A stretch of 64,000 nt of DNA from Polaribacter pectinis (GCF_014352875.1 NZ_CP060695.1:1147501-1211500); one strand, 5' to 3'. Counted from the first letter of the stretch, positions 9,401 through 19,176 are shown. The notes: a model not told the origin generated them from the sequence alone. Program-made: numbers and translations.

Positions 9401-10151
9401 AAAAGACAAACCAAAAGCTGCTATCATTAGAGAAAAAGGTTCAAACTCTGAACGTGAAATGGCAAATGCAATGTATTTAGCTGGTTTTGATGTGAAAGAT
9501 GTTCACATGACCGATTTAATTTCTGGTCGTGAAACATTAGAAGATATTCAGTTTATTGGTGCTGTTGGAGGTTTTTCAAATTCAGATGTTTTAGGTTCTG
9601 CAAAAGGTTGGGCTGGAGCATTTAAATACAATGCAAAAGCAAAAGCAGCTTTAAAGAATTTTTTTAAAAGAGAGGATACTTTATCAGTAGGTATTTGTAA
9701 TGGAGCACAATTATGGATGGAATTAGATTTAATTAATCCAGATCATAAAGTACATGGTAAATTAGTTCATAACGATTCTAAAAAGCACGAAAGTTCTTTT
9801 ACTTCTGTAAAAATTCAAGAAAATAATTCTGTAATGTTATCTTCTTTAGCTGGAACAGAATTAGGAGTTTGGATTTCTCATGGTGAAGGAAAATTCAACT
9901 TACCAGAATCTGAAGAAAACTATAACATTGTTGCAAAATATGGTTATGAAGGCTATCCAAACAACCCTAATGGTTCTGATTTTAACACAGCAATGATGAC
10001 AGATAAAACTGGTCGTCATTTAGTTACAATGCCTCATATAGAGCGTTCTACATTCCAATGGAATTGGGCAAATTATCCTGCTGGAAGAAAAGATGAAGTT
10101 TCTCCTTGGTTAGAAGCTTTTGTAAATGCTAAAAATTGGTTAACAAAGTAA
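6480..10151 (+). CDS. purL: Phosphoribosylformylglycinamidine synthase (large single-chain PurL)
   Basis: It catalyses ATP- and glutamine-dependent conversion of FGAR to FGAM, the fourth step of de novo purine synthesis, in the cytoplasm. The length (1223 residues) fits the large fused form (PurL plus glutaminase). Landmarks: FGAM synthase linker region with VNSEHCRHKIFNG (about 162), ATP-binding AIRS-like halves (SLKAETHNFPTTVEPF; VPTGKDSLSMKQKY), and a C-terminal class I glutaminase with nucleophile Cys in SVGICNGAQLW and the His-Glu pair near ISHGEGKF/PHIERS. It is monocistronic, bounded by a -7 box and a terminator. Confidence 0.97.
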   Translation: MIHFFGNIDSKVFAVQTTKKLAKTTIDKLTWLFGNQPKIEETTLDTFFVGPRAAMITPWSTNAVEITQNMGISDIIRIEEFTAVLEDFKDFDPMISEKFNGLDQDSFTVDIKPDTILDIEDIAAYNQQEGLSLSDEEVEYLEGVATKIGRKLTDSEVFGFSQVNSEHCRHKIFNGTFVIDGEEMPTSLFKMIKETSKENPNDIVSAYKDNVAFVKGPKVEQFAPKTADKPDFYQTSLFDSVISLKAETHNFPTTVEPFNGAATGSGGEIRDRLAGGKGSLPLAGTAVYMTSYSRLEENRYWEHKFKERDWLYQTPMDILIKASNGASDFGNKFGQPLITGSVLTFEHEENSSSSEAKARKLGFDKVIMQAGGIGYGKAEQALKDTPKEGDKIVILGGENYRIGMGGAAVSSADTGEFASGIELNAVQRSNPEMQKRAANAVRGMVESEENFIVSIHDHGAGGHLNCLSELVEDTGGKIDLDKLPVGDPTLSAKEIIGNESQERMGLVIAEKHIDTLQKIAERERSPMYTVGDVTGDNRFTFESKTKGDKPMDLALQDMFGSSPKTVLTDKTVKRNYKNSRYKVKNLKNYLTQVLQLEAVACKDWLTNKVDRCVGGKVAKQQCVGPLQIPLNNVGVMALDYNGKEGVATSIGHSPISGLIDPAAGSRNAITESLTNIIWAPLKDNLDSISLSANWMWPCKNEGEDARLYKAVKAVSEFSIDLGINVPTGKDSLSMKQKYADDEVIAPGTVIISAAGNCNEISKVVEPLLKVDGGNIYYINISQDKFKLGGSSFHQVLNTIGNEAPDVKDSAFVKNTFNTIQELIKGEKIIAGHDVASGGLITTLLEMCFADVNLGADLNISALNEEDSIKVLFSENSGIVFQADASVETILSENSIEFFNIGTANNSGTVNIQNSEENFTFDVAEMRDVWYKTSFLLDQKQTANNLAQDRFDNYKKQPLTYKFPENFTGKLPVIGKDKPKAAIIREKGSNSEREMANAMYLAGFDVKDVHMTDLISGRETLEDIQFIGAVGGFSNSDVLGSAKGWAGAFKYNAKAKAALKNFFKREDTLSVGICNGAQLWMELDLINPDHKVHGKLVHNDSKKHESSFTSVKIQENNSVMLSSLAGTELGVWISHGEGKFNLPESEENYNIVAKYGYEGYPNNPNGSDFNTAMMTDKTGRHLVTMPHIERSTFQWNWANYPAGRKDEVSPWLEAFVNAKNWLTK

Positions 10152-10172
10152 TATTATATAAGAAGTATCTAT

Positions 10173-10204
10173 AAAAGGGCTTTTTTAAAAAGCCCTTTTT
10201 TTTG
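10173..10204 (+). terminator. Rho-independent terminator of purL
   Basis: Stem AAAAGGGCTTTT / AAAAGCCCTTTT with a T-run. Confidence 0.85.
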
Positions 10205-10244
10205 TTTAAATAAATAGTAAAATAGCAATTTTAAATAAGTACAA

Positions 10245-11477
10245 ATGAAAATTCCTGAAAAATATCAATTTATAGTTGCGCTAGGAAAAGCGTTACACGT
10301 ATATGGTATTCCTTCCTATAAAATACAAGCATACTTAACTGAAGTGGCTAAAAAACAAGGGATTACGGGTAGTTTTATGGATTCTCCTACATGGATAAAC
10401 TATGTTTTTTATGAAGATGAAAATTCTTATAATTATGTTGAATGTGTTTTACCAGGTTCTTTAAACTTAGGTGCATATTCTAGAATTGCAGAATTAACAA
10501 ATAAGGTTATTGATTCTAAAATTAACAATGATTCAATACATAAAGAATTGAATATTATACATGCAAAAACACAGGAAATAAATCATTTATATTTAGTTTT
10601 AGCATACGCTTTATCTGCAGGTTGTTTTAGTTTATTAATAGGTACTAATCTTGTTTCTTTTGTATTTTCCTTAATATTAGGTGCGTTTATTTATCTATTA
10701 GTTTTTTTAACCAAAAAGTCTAAATATTTAGAAAATGTATTCGAATCTTTAAGTGCTTTAGTTGTAACTATAATCTGTTGCTTGCTAACATTAATTTTTC
10801 CAAACCTTAATTTAGGTTTAACTATATTATCTTCTATTATTATTTTTATTCCAGGATTAGCAATTACAACTGCTTTAGAAGAAATAACTTCTAAAAGTTT
10901 GGTTTCTGGTGGCGCAAAACTTTTTGATGCAATTATATTATTATTTAAACAATTTTTTGGTGTATTACTTGGTATTGCATTAATGACATCATTAGTAAAT
11001 ATTGACTTAACTTATCATGTGTCTGAGATGCCTAAATGGACTATTTATTTAGCCATTCCTATATTATCGATTACGTTATTACCAATATTTCAGGTTCGTA
11101 AAAAAGATATGCTTTTTGGTGTATTAACAGGTGTAGTTGCATTTTTAATGACTGTATTATTTTCTGGGTATGGCGTATTAGTAAGTACGTTTATTGGTAC
11201 TTTGGTTGTGGTTGCAATGAGTCGTTTATTTGGATTGATTTCCAAAACTCCAAAAACAGTTTATTTAATTCAAGGAGTTGTTATGCTTGTACCAGGAAGT
11301 AAATCTTTTATGGGTTTAAGTAACTCCTTTTTTAATCCATCTACTACAACAGGTTCTGTCAACTTATTTGAACAAGTTGCTTTCATTCTTATGGGTATTA
11401 TTGGAGGATTACTTTTTGCTGGTACATTTAGAGAAAGAAGTCCTAAAAAAAATAAAATCGAAATTAAAAATAATTAG
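10245..11477 (+). CDS. Threonine/serine exporter family membrane protein (ThrE-type fusion)
   Basis: This 410-residue integral membrane protein belongs to the ThrE/DUF1212 family, proton-coupled exporters of small amino acids. A soluble N-terminal stretch of about 110 residues (VALGKALHVYGIPSYKIQAY) precedes roughly ten membrane segments. The first five make the ThrE half (ALSAGCFSLLIG, ITTALEEITS). The rest make the ThrE_2 half (YLIQGVVMLVPGSKSFMG). It thus contains both parts that some bacteria encode as two proteins. The substrate in this organism is not shown by the sequence. Confidence 0.85.
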   Translation: MKIPEKYQFIVALGKALHVYGIPSYKIQAYLTEVAKKQGITGSFMDSPTWINYVFYEDENSYNYVECVLPGSLNLGAYSRIAELTNKVIDSKINNDSIHKELNIIHAKTQEINHLYLVLAYALSAGCFSLLIGTNLVSFVFSLILGAFIYLLVFLTKKSKYLENVFESLSALVVTIICCLLTLIFPNLNLGLTILSSIIIFIPGLAITTALEEITSKSLVSGGAKLFDAIILLFKQFFGVLLGIALMTSLVNIDLTYHVSEMPKWTIYLAIPILSITLLPIFQVRKKDMLFGVLTGVVAFLMTVLFSGYGVLVSTFIGTLVVVAMSRLFGLISKTPKTVYLIQGVVMLVPGSKSFMGLSNSFFNPSTTTGSVNLFEQVAFILMGIIGGLLFAGTFRERSPKKNKIEIKNN

Positions 11478-11624
11478 CTTTTGTCTAAAAAAATAAGTTA
11501 CCATAAGTACTAAAAGTTTTTTGTTAGAAATTTAAGTTTTTGATTACTAAAAATTGGATAACCAAAAAATAGTAGGTATTAATAATTTTTTTTATTTATT
11601 TTTAGAATAAGGAAATTGCATTCT

Positions 11625-12434
11625 ATGAAACTAACTTATTTTAATGTAGATAAAACAAGTCATTTAGTTGAAGATTTTTATCACATTGCATATTCAAAAA
11701 AAATAGTTCCATTAAATGCAACTATAATACCTCTTGGCAATACAGGTATAGCTTATATTTACTCTAATGGTCAAAAAATTTCATTAAATAATAATGAAAC
11801 TGTAATTAAAAATTTAATTATAAATGGGCAATTCTACAAGTCTTACAAGTTTAATGTAAGTGAAATTGGTTCTGCTTGTGGATTAAGTTTTAAACCTACA
11901 GCCCTTCATAAATTAACGGGTTTAGATATATCTAAATTTTCGCATAAATATTCTGTTTTTAACCAAATAGATAAAATTCTTGCTGATAAGTTTGAAAATA
12001 TTTTTATAAATCATAATAATGATTTCAAAAAATTATTCGAAAAACTAGAAAAACTACTATTAGAAATACCTATAATAGAGAATAAAAATACAATTGCAAT
12101 AGATAAGGTTTTACATACCATTCATTTAAAAGAAGGGATGATATCTGTAAATGAATTATTAAATGAAATTCCTTTCGGTCAAAAGACTTTAGAAACTCTA
12201 TTTAAAAAAATGGTAGGTTTAACACCAGCAAAATACATTAGAATTTTTCGCTTTAAAAATTTAATGAAACAATATGAAAGCAATAAAATAAGTCTAAAAG
12301 ATTTAATTTATATGTATGATTATTATGATGAATCTCACTTTGCAAAAGATTTTAAAGCTTTTACATCTAAATCTTTTAAAGATTATTTTAAAGATGAATT
12401 TACACTTATAAAAAAAGCTTTAAAAAAACCATAA
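11625..12434 (+). CDS. AraC-family transcriptional regulator
   Basis: A C-terminal AraC/XylS double helix-turn-helix lies at about residues 165-262 (SVNELLNEIPFGQKTLETLF, AKYIRIFRFKNLM, YDYYDESHFAKDFKAFT). The roughly 150-residue N-terminal part resembles the ligand or dimer domain found in Bacteroidota AraC proteins (ACGLSFKPTALHKLTG) and I cannot assign a ligand. A TTG at 11616 is in frame, but ATG 11625 is the more ordinary start. No obvious target gene is adjacent: the exporter lies upstream on the same strand and the downstream gene converges. Confidence 0.85.
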   Translation: MKLTYFNVDKTSHLVEDFYHIAYSKKIVPLNATIIPLGNTGIAYIYSNGQKISLNNNETVIKNLIINGQFYKSYKFNVSEIGSACGLSFKPTALHKLTGLDISKFSHKYSVFNQIDKILADKFENIFINHNNDFKKLFEKLEKLLLEIPIIENKNTIAIDKVLHTIHLKEGMISVNELLNEIPFGQKTLETLFKKMVGLTPAKYIRIFRFKNLMKQYESNKISLKDLIYMYDYYDESHFAKDFKAFTSKSFKDYFKDEFTLIKKALKKP

Positions 12435-12601
12435 TTACGATTATTTACAAAAAACTATGAGAAATAGTCTTTAAATTAGCTTAACCTTAAATTGCATCCT
12501 TATGTTTTTATTAGGGGTAATAAGTTTGGATGTAATTTTCTTTAAAGGGTTATTTTTGATAAAAAACAAAACCTTAATCGGAATTTTGTTAGTAAAAGAA
12601 G

Positions 12602-12632
12602 AAAAAAGGTCGAATTAAGTTTCGACCTTTTT
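12602..12632. terminator. Bidirectional terminator between the AraC and GIN-domain genes
   Basis: Stem AAAAAAGGTCGAA / TTCGACCTTTTTT is A-flanked on one side and T-flanked on the other, so it serves both convergent genes. Confidence 0.85.
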
Positions 12633-12666
12633 TAGTTTAAAATAGAATTTTTATTTTTTTAAATAA

Positions 12667-13413
12667 TTATTGAACCTTTTTTATAGTAGATTCTCCAATA
12701 ACAATTCCTTTTTTTAGTTTTGCATCGCCTTTATATAAGACAGTTGCTTCACCATATGAAGTTATTTTTATACTTTCTGTTGCATTTAATTGAAAGGTTC
12801 CACTTCCATAAGCAGTTATTTTAGTTTCTTTAGAAACTGCATCTGAAGCCATAACCTTACTAGCTCCATAAGCTGTTATTTTTTGCTTTTCAATTGTTCC
12901 TTTTTCAATGTTTAAAAAACTATCTCCATAAATAGAAACGTATAATTTATTCACATCTATAGTTGGAATGGTAACTTCCGATTTACCATAAATACGTAAT
13001 TCGCATTTATCTTGAATTAATGGGCTATTAAAAGTAATTTTTTCTTCACCTCTTAATGAAAAAATAGCAACATCTGTATAAGTAATAATTAAAGTAGCTA
13101 CTCTATTCTTATATAATGGGACTTTTCTTTCCTGGTTTCTAATAACAACTTTTTTATTTTTAGTATAGGTTTTTGCTCCTTCTAAATATACTTGAAGCGT
13201 ACCTTTTTCTAATTCGTAATTAAACTTTTCTATAGGAACACTAATTTCTTCAATTTTAATGCTTGCCTTGTCCCCTTTTTTAAAAACCACTTCTATATGT
13301 GGACTTACAATTACTTTATCAAACTTTTCTTTAAGTTTTATTGTTTTCTGAGCTGTTAAACTATTATTAATACATAATAAAGTCATTAAGAAAAGGGTTA
13401 ATTTGAATTTCAT
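12667..13413 (-). CDS. Secreted GIN-domain (DUF2807) protein
   Basis: A 248-residue exported protein: a signal peptide (about 1-21, NSLTAQ) followed by a β-helical head-GIN domain with repeated short strands (VSIYGDSFLNIEKG, ITAYGASKVMAS, ITAYGSGTFQLN, ITSYGEATVLYKG). The family is common in Bacteroidota cell envelopes and is of unknown function. It lies 81 bases downstream of the efflux permeases on the same strand. With no terminator between, read-through is possible, but its membership of that operon is unproven. Confidence 0.8.
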   Translation of the reverse strand: MKFKLTLFLMTLLCINNSLTAQKTIKLKEKFDKVIVSPHIEVVFKKGDKASIKIEEISVPIEKFNYELEKGTLQVYLEGAKTYTKNKKVVIRNQERKVPLYKNRVATLIITYTDVAIFSLRGEEKITFNSPLIQDKCELRIYGKSEVTIPTIDVNKLYVSIYGDSFLNIEKGTIEKQKITAYGASKVMASDAVSKETKITAYGSGTFQLNATESIKITSYGEATVLYKGDAKLKKGIVIGESTIKKVQ

Positions 13414-13494
13414 ATTTTTATTTTAAAGTTCGTTTTAAATTGTTGTTTACAATTTAAGGACTTAATAATTTTTAATTTGTGACGGTTTTTTTCT

Positions 13495-15909
13495 TTATTC
13501 GAATTTTAAATATTTTATCAAGTCTATTTTAGTGGCATTATATGCTTTTAAACCTACAACTACAAATACTAAAATTGATAATAAAATAGGCGTAATAATA
13601 AAAGGAATAATAGGCATGTCTATTCTATATACAAAGTTTTCTAACCAATTTTGCATAAAGTAATATGTTATAGGAATTAGAATTATTGATGAAATTAAAG
13701 TAATTTTCAAGAAACTTTTAATGAGTTCAAACATAATTTCATTAACGGAAGCACCTAACGTTTTACGAATGGCTACTTCTTTCAATCTTTGTTGAATTGT
13801 TAAGGTTGCCAAAGCAAACAATCCTAATAAAGAAACTATAATTACTACAGACGTTAAAATAAAAAATAAGGTTTGCTGCTTTTGATATTTCTTATAAGTT
13901 CTCTCGAATCTTTTATTTAAAAACTGTGGATTAAAAGGATAACCCTGTTCTACATTTTCTTTCCAATAATTTTCTACCACTTTTAAAGTCTCTTGAACGT
14001 CGCTAGATTTTACTTTAAATTGTACCCACCAGAAATTTCTTTTCATCCAATCGAAAGTGTTCCAATGAAACATCATAGTTGGCTCTATTTTACTATCGAA
14101 ACCAAAAGTATGATAGTCTTGTACCATACCTACTACTTCAAATACTTTTACGTTGTTATTTTCATCTGTAAAACCTGGTTTAATTTTTTTACCAATAGGA
14201 TCATCATAAATATTAAAAGCTTTAGCTAAGGTTTCATTAATTAATACGTTTTTTATTGTGTCTGAAGCTTTATTTTCATCTAGAAAACGACCTTTAAGCA
14301 ACTTTACTTCCATCGTTTGTAAATAATTAAAGTCTACAGCATTTGCAAATGTTTGCACAGAAATATCTTTATAATTTACGTTTGTAGAGTTAGAACTTCC
14401 TCCTCCAATTACATAAGAATTACTTGTTATTTCATCTATATTTGGGTGTTTAGTCAACTCTTTTTTAGCTAACTCGTATTTTTTATATCTATTATCATAT
14501 TTATTCATAGGTACAATTAAAACTTGGTCTCCTTTAAAACCCAAATCTTTACGCATCATAAAATCTACTTGATTGTAAATTATAATAGAAGCTGCAAGAA
14601 AAAAACCAGAAATTAAAAATTGTAAACCTAACATTATGTTTCTTGCAAAAACACCTTGTTTACTTCTAGAAACATTACCTTTTAATACTTCTACAGATTT
14701 AAATTTAGACAAATAAATAGCTGGTATAAAACCAATAATTATTGATACTAATAAAGCAATAATTGCAACTTTAAAAAGTAATTCGAAATTTAAAATTGAA
14801 ATTTCTTTGTTCATGAAATCATTAAAATTGGGTAAAATAAGCTCTACCAGTAATAATGAGAAAATAAACGAAACACAACCTTGTATTACAATTTCTAAAG
14901 CATATTGTCTTATTAAAATCAGTTTAGTAAGGCCTAATGTTTTTTTAACTCCAACTTCTTTTGCTCTTTGTGTTGCAGACGCAATAGATAGATTTATAAA
15001 ATTTACACAAGAAATAATAATTAGTAATATTGATAAAGACAACATAATTAAAATTAGTTGATAGCTTCCTTTTCCTTCAGGACCAGCATCATCTGCGATT
15101 GTTTTTAAACGAATATCTTTTAGAGGATCTAAAATTATAGTTGTTCCATATTTTTTTTTGAATTCTTCTACAGAAATACCTTCTTCTTTAGCTTGAGGCA
15201 AAGTTGCGTTTTTATACCATACATCATTTACTTTTTTTGAAACATCATCTAAAACTATTCCCTTGTTGGTTTTTATAAATAGAGTATTAGAGAAGCTTCC
15301 CCAACTGCCTTCAAGATCTTTTTTATACTGCATAACTATATCTGGCATAAAAAAATGCTTGCCTGATATTTTGTAAACAGTTGTTACAATAAAACTTCTA
15401 TTATAAGCATCAATAGTTTTTCCTATTGCAGATTCTTTACCAAAAAACAACTTTGCTTTTTCTTCTGATATTGCCAAGTGATTTCTGGATTCTTCAAATT
15501 TGGTGGTACTTCCTTCAATAATTTGAAAAGGAAAAAAAGAGAAAAAATTTGCATCTCCTTGTAAAATACCTTCTACATAAATTTCTTTACCATTAATGTT
15601 TACAACAGAACTTGCTAGCCATCCATCACTTAGATGAAAATCATTAATTTCTGGAACTTCTTCTTTATATTTTATGCCTTCTAAGTTTGTACTACTTGAC
15701 CAAATATTGCCATCAGACATTTTATGAATTACTCGATGAATTTCATTTACATTTGGGTTTTCGGCATTGTAACTTTCCTCGTCATTTAGGTATAATAAAA
15801 CCAATAAAAGTCCAGCAAAACCAACAGTTAAACCTGCAATATTTATAACAATATTTAGCCAATTCTTTTTGCTATTTTTATAAAATATTTTAAACCAAGT
15901 ATTAAACAT
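13495..15909 (-). CDS. ABC transporter permease, FtsX/MacB-type, paralogue 2
   Basis: An 804-residue inner-membrane permease with two MacB_PCD-FtsX modules in one chain. There is a TM near the N-terminus (about 20-40), a periplasmic domain, three TMs (about 280-400), a further TM, a second periplasmic domain, and three more TMs ending in IDLIKYLKFE. It contains QRAKEVGVKKTLG and QQRLKEVAIRKTLGAS, the cytoplasmic coupling motifs of FtsX-like permeases. It is last of four efflux genes and lies 2 bases after its paralogue. With the adaptor and ATPase it should form a tripartite mechanotransmission-type exporter of lipids, peptides or drugs. Substrate unknown. Confidence 0.88.
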   Translation of the reverse strand: MFNTWFKIFYKNSKKNWLNIVINIAGLTVGFAGLLLVLLYLNDEESYNAENPNVNEIHRVIHKMSDGNIWSSSTNLEGIKYKEEVPEINDFHLSDGWLASSVVNINGKEIYVEGILQGDANFFSFFPFQIIEGSTTKFEESRNHLAISEEKAKLFFGKESAIGKTIDAYNRSFIVTTVYKISGKHFFMPDIVMQYKKDLEGSWGSFSNTLFIKTNKGIVLDDVSKKVNDVWYKNATLPQAKEEGISVEEFKKKYGTTIILDPLKDIRLKTIADDAGPEGKGSYQLILIMLSLSILLIIISCVNFINLSIASATQRAKEVGVKKTLGLTKLILIRQYALEIVIQGCVSFIFSLLLVELILPNFNDFMNKEISILNFELLFKVAIIALLVSIIIGFIPAIYLSKFKSVEVLKGNVSRSKQGVFARNIMLGLQFLISGFFLAASIIIYNQVDFMMRKDLGFKGDQVLIVPMNKYDNRYKKYELAKKELTKHPNIDEITSNSYVIGGGSSNSTNVNYKDISVQTFANAVDFNYLQTMEVKLLKGRFLDENKASDTIKNVLINETLAKAFNIYDDPIGKKIKPGFTDENNNVKVFEVVGMVQDYHTFGFDSKIEPTMMFHWNTFDWMKRNFWWVQFKVKSSDVQETLKVVENYWKENVEQGYPFNPQFLNKRFERTYKKYQKQQTLFFILTSVVIIVSLLGLFALATLTIQQRLKEVAIRKTLGASVNEIMFELIKSFLKITLISSIILIPITYYFMQNWLENFVYRIDMPIIPFIITPILLSILVFVVVGLKAYNATKIDLIKYLKFE

Positions 15910-15911
15910 AA

Positions 15912-18329
15912 TTATTCGAATTTTAAGTATTTGATTAAATCAATCTTTGTTGCGTTGTAAGCTTTTAAACCAACAACTACAAAAACTAAAATGATTAAGA
16001 TAATTGGAGTTAAGACATAAGGCAGTATTGGCATTTCTACTCTGTAAACAAAGTTTTCTAACCAATTTTCCATAAAATAATACGCAATCGGAATTAATAT
16101 TATTGAAGAAATAACCACTACTTTCAAGAAGTTTTTCAATAACTGAAACATAATTTCTTTTACTGATGCTCCTAAAGTTTTTCTAATAGCAACTTCTTTT
16201 AGCCTTTGTTGAATTGTTAACGTTGCCAAAGCAAACAAACCTAAAAGAGATATTAAAATCACTAATATTGACAATATTAAAAACATCGTTTGTTGTTTTT
16301 GATACTTCTCATAAGTTTCTGCAAAATTTTGGTCTAAAAACTCATAATTAAAAGGGTATTTAGCGTCTATATTTTGTTTCCAAAAACTTTCAATTTCAGC
16401 AATTGTTTTATCAATATCATTTCCTTTTATTTTAAATTGAATCATTGAAATCCAATTTTTAGCAAAATCAAAAGTATTCCAAATACCTAAAAACATTGGT
16501 GTTATTTCTTTATCAAAACCATCAAAATGATAATCTTTTATCATTCCTATGACTTCTAAACCTGGAGCATTATCTTCTTGCCATCCAACATTAACAATTT
16601 CTCCAATAGGATTGTTAAAAATGCCCAATTGTTTGGCAGCAGTTTCGTTTATTAAAACTTTATTAATCGTATCTGAAGCAATATTTTTTAAAAAATTTCG
16701 TCCTTTTAAAATCGTAATTCCAGCAAAGTCTATATAATTAAAATCTATTAAATTAGAAGCAGAATTAAAGCTAATATCATTTATTTTATGTCTTAAATCT
16801 GTTCCATTTGAAAAACCATAACCAGGCACAAACATACTTGCAGTAACTCCACTAATGTTTTTATTTTGACTTAAAACTTCCCTCGTTAACTGGTATTTTT
16901 TATATTTATCTACTTTATTATAAAATGCAACAGATAACACATGTTCTTTGTCAAAACCCAAGTCTTTTTCCATCATATAATTTACTTGACTCCCAACAAT
17001 TAACATACTGATAATAAAAAATCCTGATATTAAAAATTGAACTCCAAGCATCATATTTCTTGCTAAATTTCCTTTTTTGCTTTTAGAAATACTTCCTTTT
17101 AAAACTTCAATCGCTTTAAAGTTTGATAAATACAAAGCAGGAATACTACCAACAAAAAATGATATCAAAATTGAAGTAACAAATAAAGTCACCAAAGAAT
17201 TTGTATGCAAAATCGAAATTTCTTTCCCAACAAATTGATTAAAAAAGGGCAAAGCTAATTCTACAATAACCAACGCCAAAACAAACGAGATTAACCCTTG
17301 CAAAACAATCTCAAAAACGTATTGAAAAAGCAGTTGTTTTTTTGATAAACCCAATGTTTTCTTCACTCCTACTTCTTTTGCTCTTTGACTTGCAGACGCT
17401 ACAGATAAGTTGATAAAATTGACACAAGAAATAATAATTAACAGGATGGATAAACCTAGCAAAACTATTAATAATTGGTAATTTCCTGTTCCACTTGGCC
17501 CAGCTCTTTTTGCTGTATTGTGTAAATACATTGTATCTAATTTATCTAAAAGAACAGTTGGTATTCCATAACGTTCGTCAAATTCTTCAACAGTAATTCC
17601 GTTTTCTTCAGCAGCAATTTTATGGACGTTATTAATAATTTTATTCATTTTTTGCTTTAACTCTCCCAAATCTGTTCCTTTTGTAACCCTACAAAAAACT
17701 TCATTATTATGGTTTCCCCAATTCACTTCAAATTCTTCAGAAAACTGAATTAACAAATGAGGTTCTTGGTGTGAGTTTTTAGGAATTTCATAAACACAGG
17801 TTACCAAAAAATCTTTATTGTCGATTTTAACCAAATTGCCAACTGCTTTTTCACCTTTAAAAATTCTTTCAGAATATTCTTTTGATATTGCAATATTATC
17901 TCTGGTTTTTGCAAAGTTTTCTTTGGAACCTTCTAAAATTTTGAATGGAAAAAAGTTAAAAAACTGTGGTTCTGTAAGTATTGTTTTGTCTGTAAATTCA
18001 AAAATATCTTTATATTGAATTACTCTACTTCTGTAAAATGGCTTTACCATTAAAGACTCTGTAACTTCTGGTATTTCTTTAGGATACGTTAAATACATCC
18101 CAGCATTTGCAGTTATCCAAACTTCACCAGATTTTGCTTTTTTTATATTTACTCTATAAACATCGTTTTTATTTGGGTTCCATTGATTGTAACTTTTTTC
18201 TTCATTTAGATATAATAAAATGATTAGTAAACCAGCCAAACCAAGTGTTAATCCACTGATATTTATCAATGTATTTAGCCAGTTTTTCTTGCTATTTCTA
18301 AAGAATATTTTAAACCATATTTGTAACAT
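15912..18329 (-). CDS. ABC transporter permease, FtsX/MacB-type, paralogue 1
   Basis: At 805 residues it has the same architecture as the next gene and shares long identical blocks with it (ILLIIISCVNFINLS, LATLTIQQRLKEVAIRKTL, and the final IDLIKYLKFE), so the pair arose by tandem duplication. The periplasmic domains differ most. Two different permeases behind one ATPase suggest a heterodimeric transporter or two alternative exporters. The gene begins 80 bases after the ATPase gene. Confidence 0.88.
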   Translation of the reverse strand: MLQIWFKIFFRNSKKNWLNTLINISGLTLGLAGLLIILLYLNEEKSYNQWNPNKNDVYRVNIKKAKSGEVWITANAGMYLTYPKEIPEVTESLMVKPFYRSRVIQYKDIFEFTDKTILTEPQFFNFFPFKILEGSKENFAKTRDNIAISKEYSERIFKGEKAVGNLVKIDNKDFLVTCVYEIPKNSHQEPHLLIQFSEEFEVNWGNHNNEVFCRVTKGTDLGELKQKMNKIINNVHKIAAEENGITVEEFDERYGIPTVLLDKLDTMYLHNTAKRAGPSGTGNYQLLIVLLGLSILLIIISCVNFINLSVASASQRAKEVGVKKTLGLSKKQLLFQYVFEIVLQGLISFVLALVIVELALPFFNQFVGKEISILHTNSLVTLFVTSILISFFVGSIPALYLSNFKAIEVLKGSISKSKKGNLARNMMLGVQFLISGFFIISMLIVGSQVNYMMEKDLGFDKEHVLSVAFYNKVDKYKKYQLTREVLSQNKNISGVTASMFVPGYGFSNGTDLRHKINDISFNSASNLIDFNYIDFAGITILKGRNFLKNIASDTINKVLINETAAKQLGIFNNPIGEIVNVGWQEDNAPGLEVIGMIKDYHFDGFDKEITPMFLGIWNTFDFAKNWISMIQFKIKGNDIDKTIAEIESFWKQNIDAKYPFNYEFLDQNFAETYEKYQKQQTMFLILSILVILISLLGLFALATLTIQQRLKEVAIRKTLGASVKEIMFQLLKNFLKVVVISSIILIPIAYYFMENWLENFVYRVEMPILPYVLTPIILIILVFVVVGLKAYNATKIDLIKYLKFE

Positions 18330-18409
18330 AAGTTCTGTTTTTTTTTTATGAATTTAGTTTCTCATTTTAACGAGAATGACAATTTTAACCGCCTTTGTCT
18401 TTAGTGACT

Positions 18410-19111
18410 TTATTCAACTAAAACATCTACTTTATGTTCATTTGTTTTTTCAGAAATAATTTCTCCGTCTTTTAAGGTTACAATTCTTGATGAAAATTGT
18501 GCATCGTAAGAGGAATGAGTTACCATTATAATTGTTGCACCAGTTGCGTGTAATTCTGTTAGTAATTCCATTACATCATTTCCGCTTTTGCTATCTAAAT
18601 TCCCTGTTGGTTCATCTGCTAAAATCAATTTTGGGTTAGTTACCAAAGCTCTTGCAACTGCAACTCTTTGCTGTTGTCCACCAGATAATTGTAACGGATA
18701 ATGTTTAGCTCTGTGAGCAATACCTATTCTTTCTAAAATATCTGTAACTCTTTCTTTTCTTTCAGATGCTTTTACTTTGTTGTAGATTAAGGGTAATTCA
18801 ACATTTTCATAAACTGTTAATTCATCAATCAAATTAAAGTTCTGAAACACAAAACCAATATTAGCTTTACGTAAACCTGCTCTTTGTTTTTCGTTGAAAG
18901 TTGCCACTTCTGTTCCATCGAAAAGATAGCTTCCATTATTTGGAGCATCCAACAAACCAATAATATTTAAAAGTGTCGATTTCCCACAACCAGAAGCTCC
19001 CATTATAGAAACAAATTCGCCTTTTTTAACTTCTAAACTCAACTTATTTAAAGCTGTTGTTTCTACTTCTTCTGTTCTGTAAACCTTTACTAAATCTGTT
19101 ATTTTTATCAT
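18410..19111 (-). CDS. ABC transporter ATP-binding protein (MacB/LolD-like)
   Basis: A cytoplasmic ATPase of 233 residues. Walker A is GASGCGKSTLL, the signature LSGGQQQRVAVARAL, Walker B LILADEPTGNLD and the H-loop VTHSS. The family normally pairs with FtsX-like permeases, as here. The start is ATG 19111; a GTG directly upstream at 19114 is also in frame. It is second gene of the efflux operon. Confidence 0.93.
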   Translation of the reverse strand: MIKITDLVKVYRTEEVETTALNKLSLEVKKGEFVSIMGASGCGKSTLLNIIGLLDAPNNGSYLFDGTEVATFNEKQRAGLRKANIGFVFQNFNLIDELTVYENVELPLIYNKVKASERKERVTDILERIGIAHRAKHYPLQLSGGQQQRVAVARALVTNPKLILADEPTGNLDSKSGNDVMELLTELHATGATIIMVTHSSYDAQFSSRIVTLKDGEIISEKTNEHKVDVLVE

Positions 19112-19176
19112 CACTTATATTTTTTAAATTGTTATTTTATTTTTACTGAAAACTGCAACTGCAGACTGAATACTGC

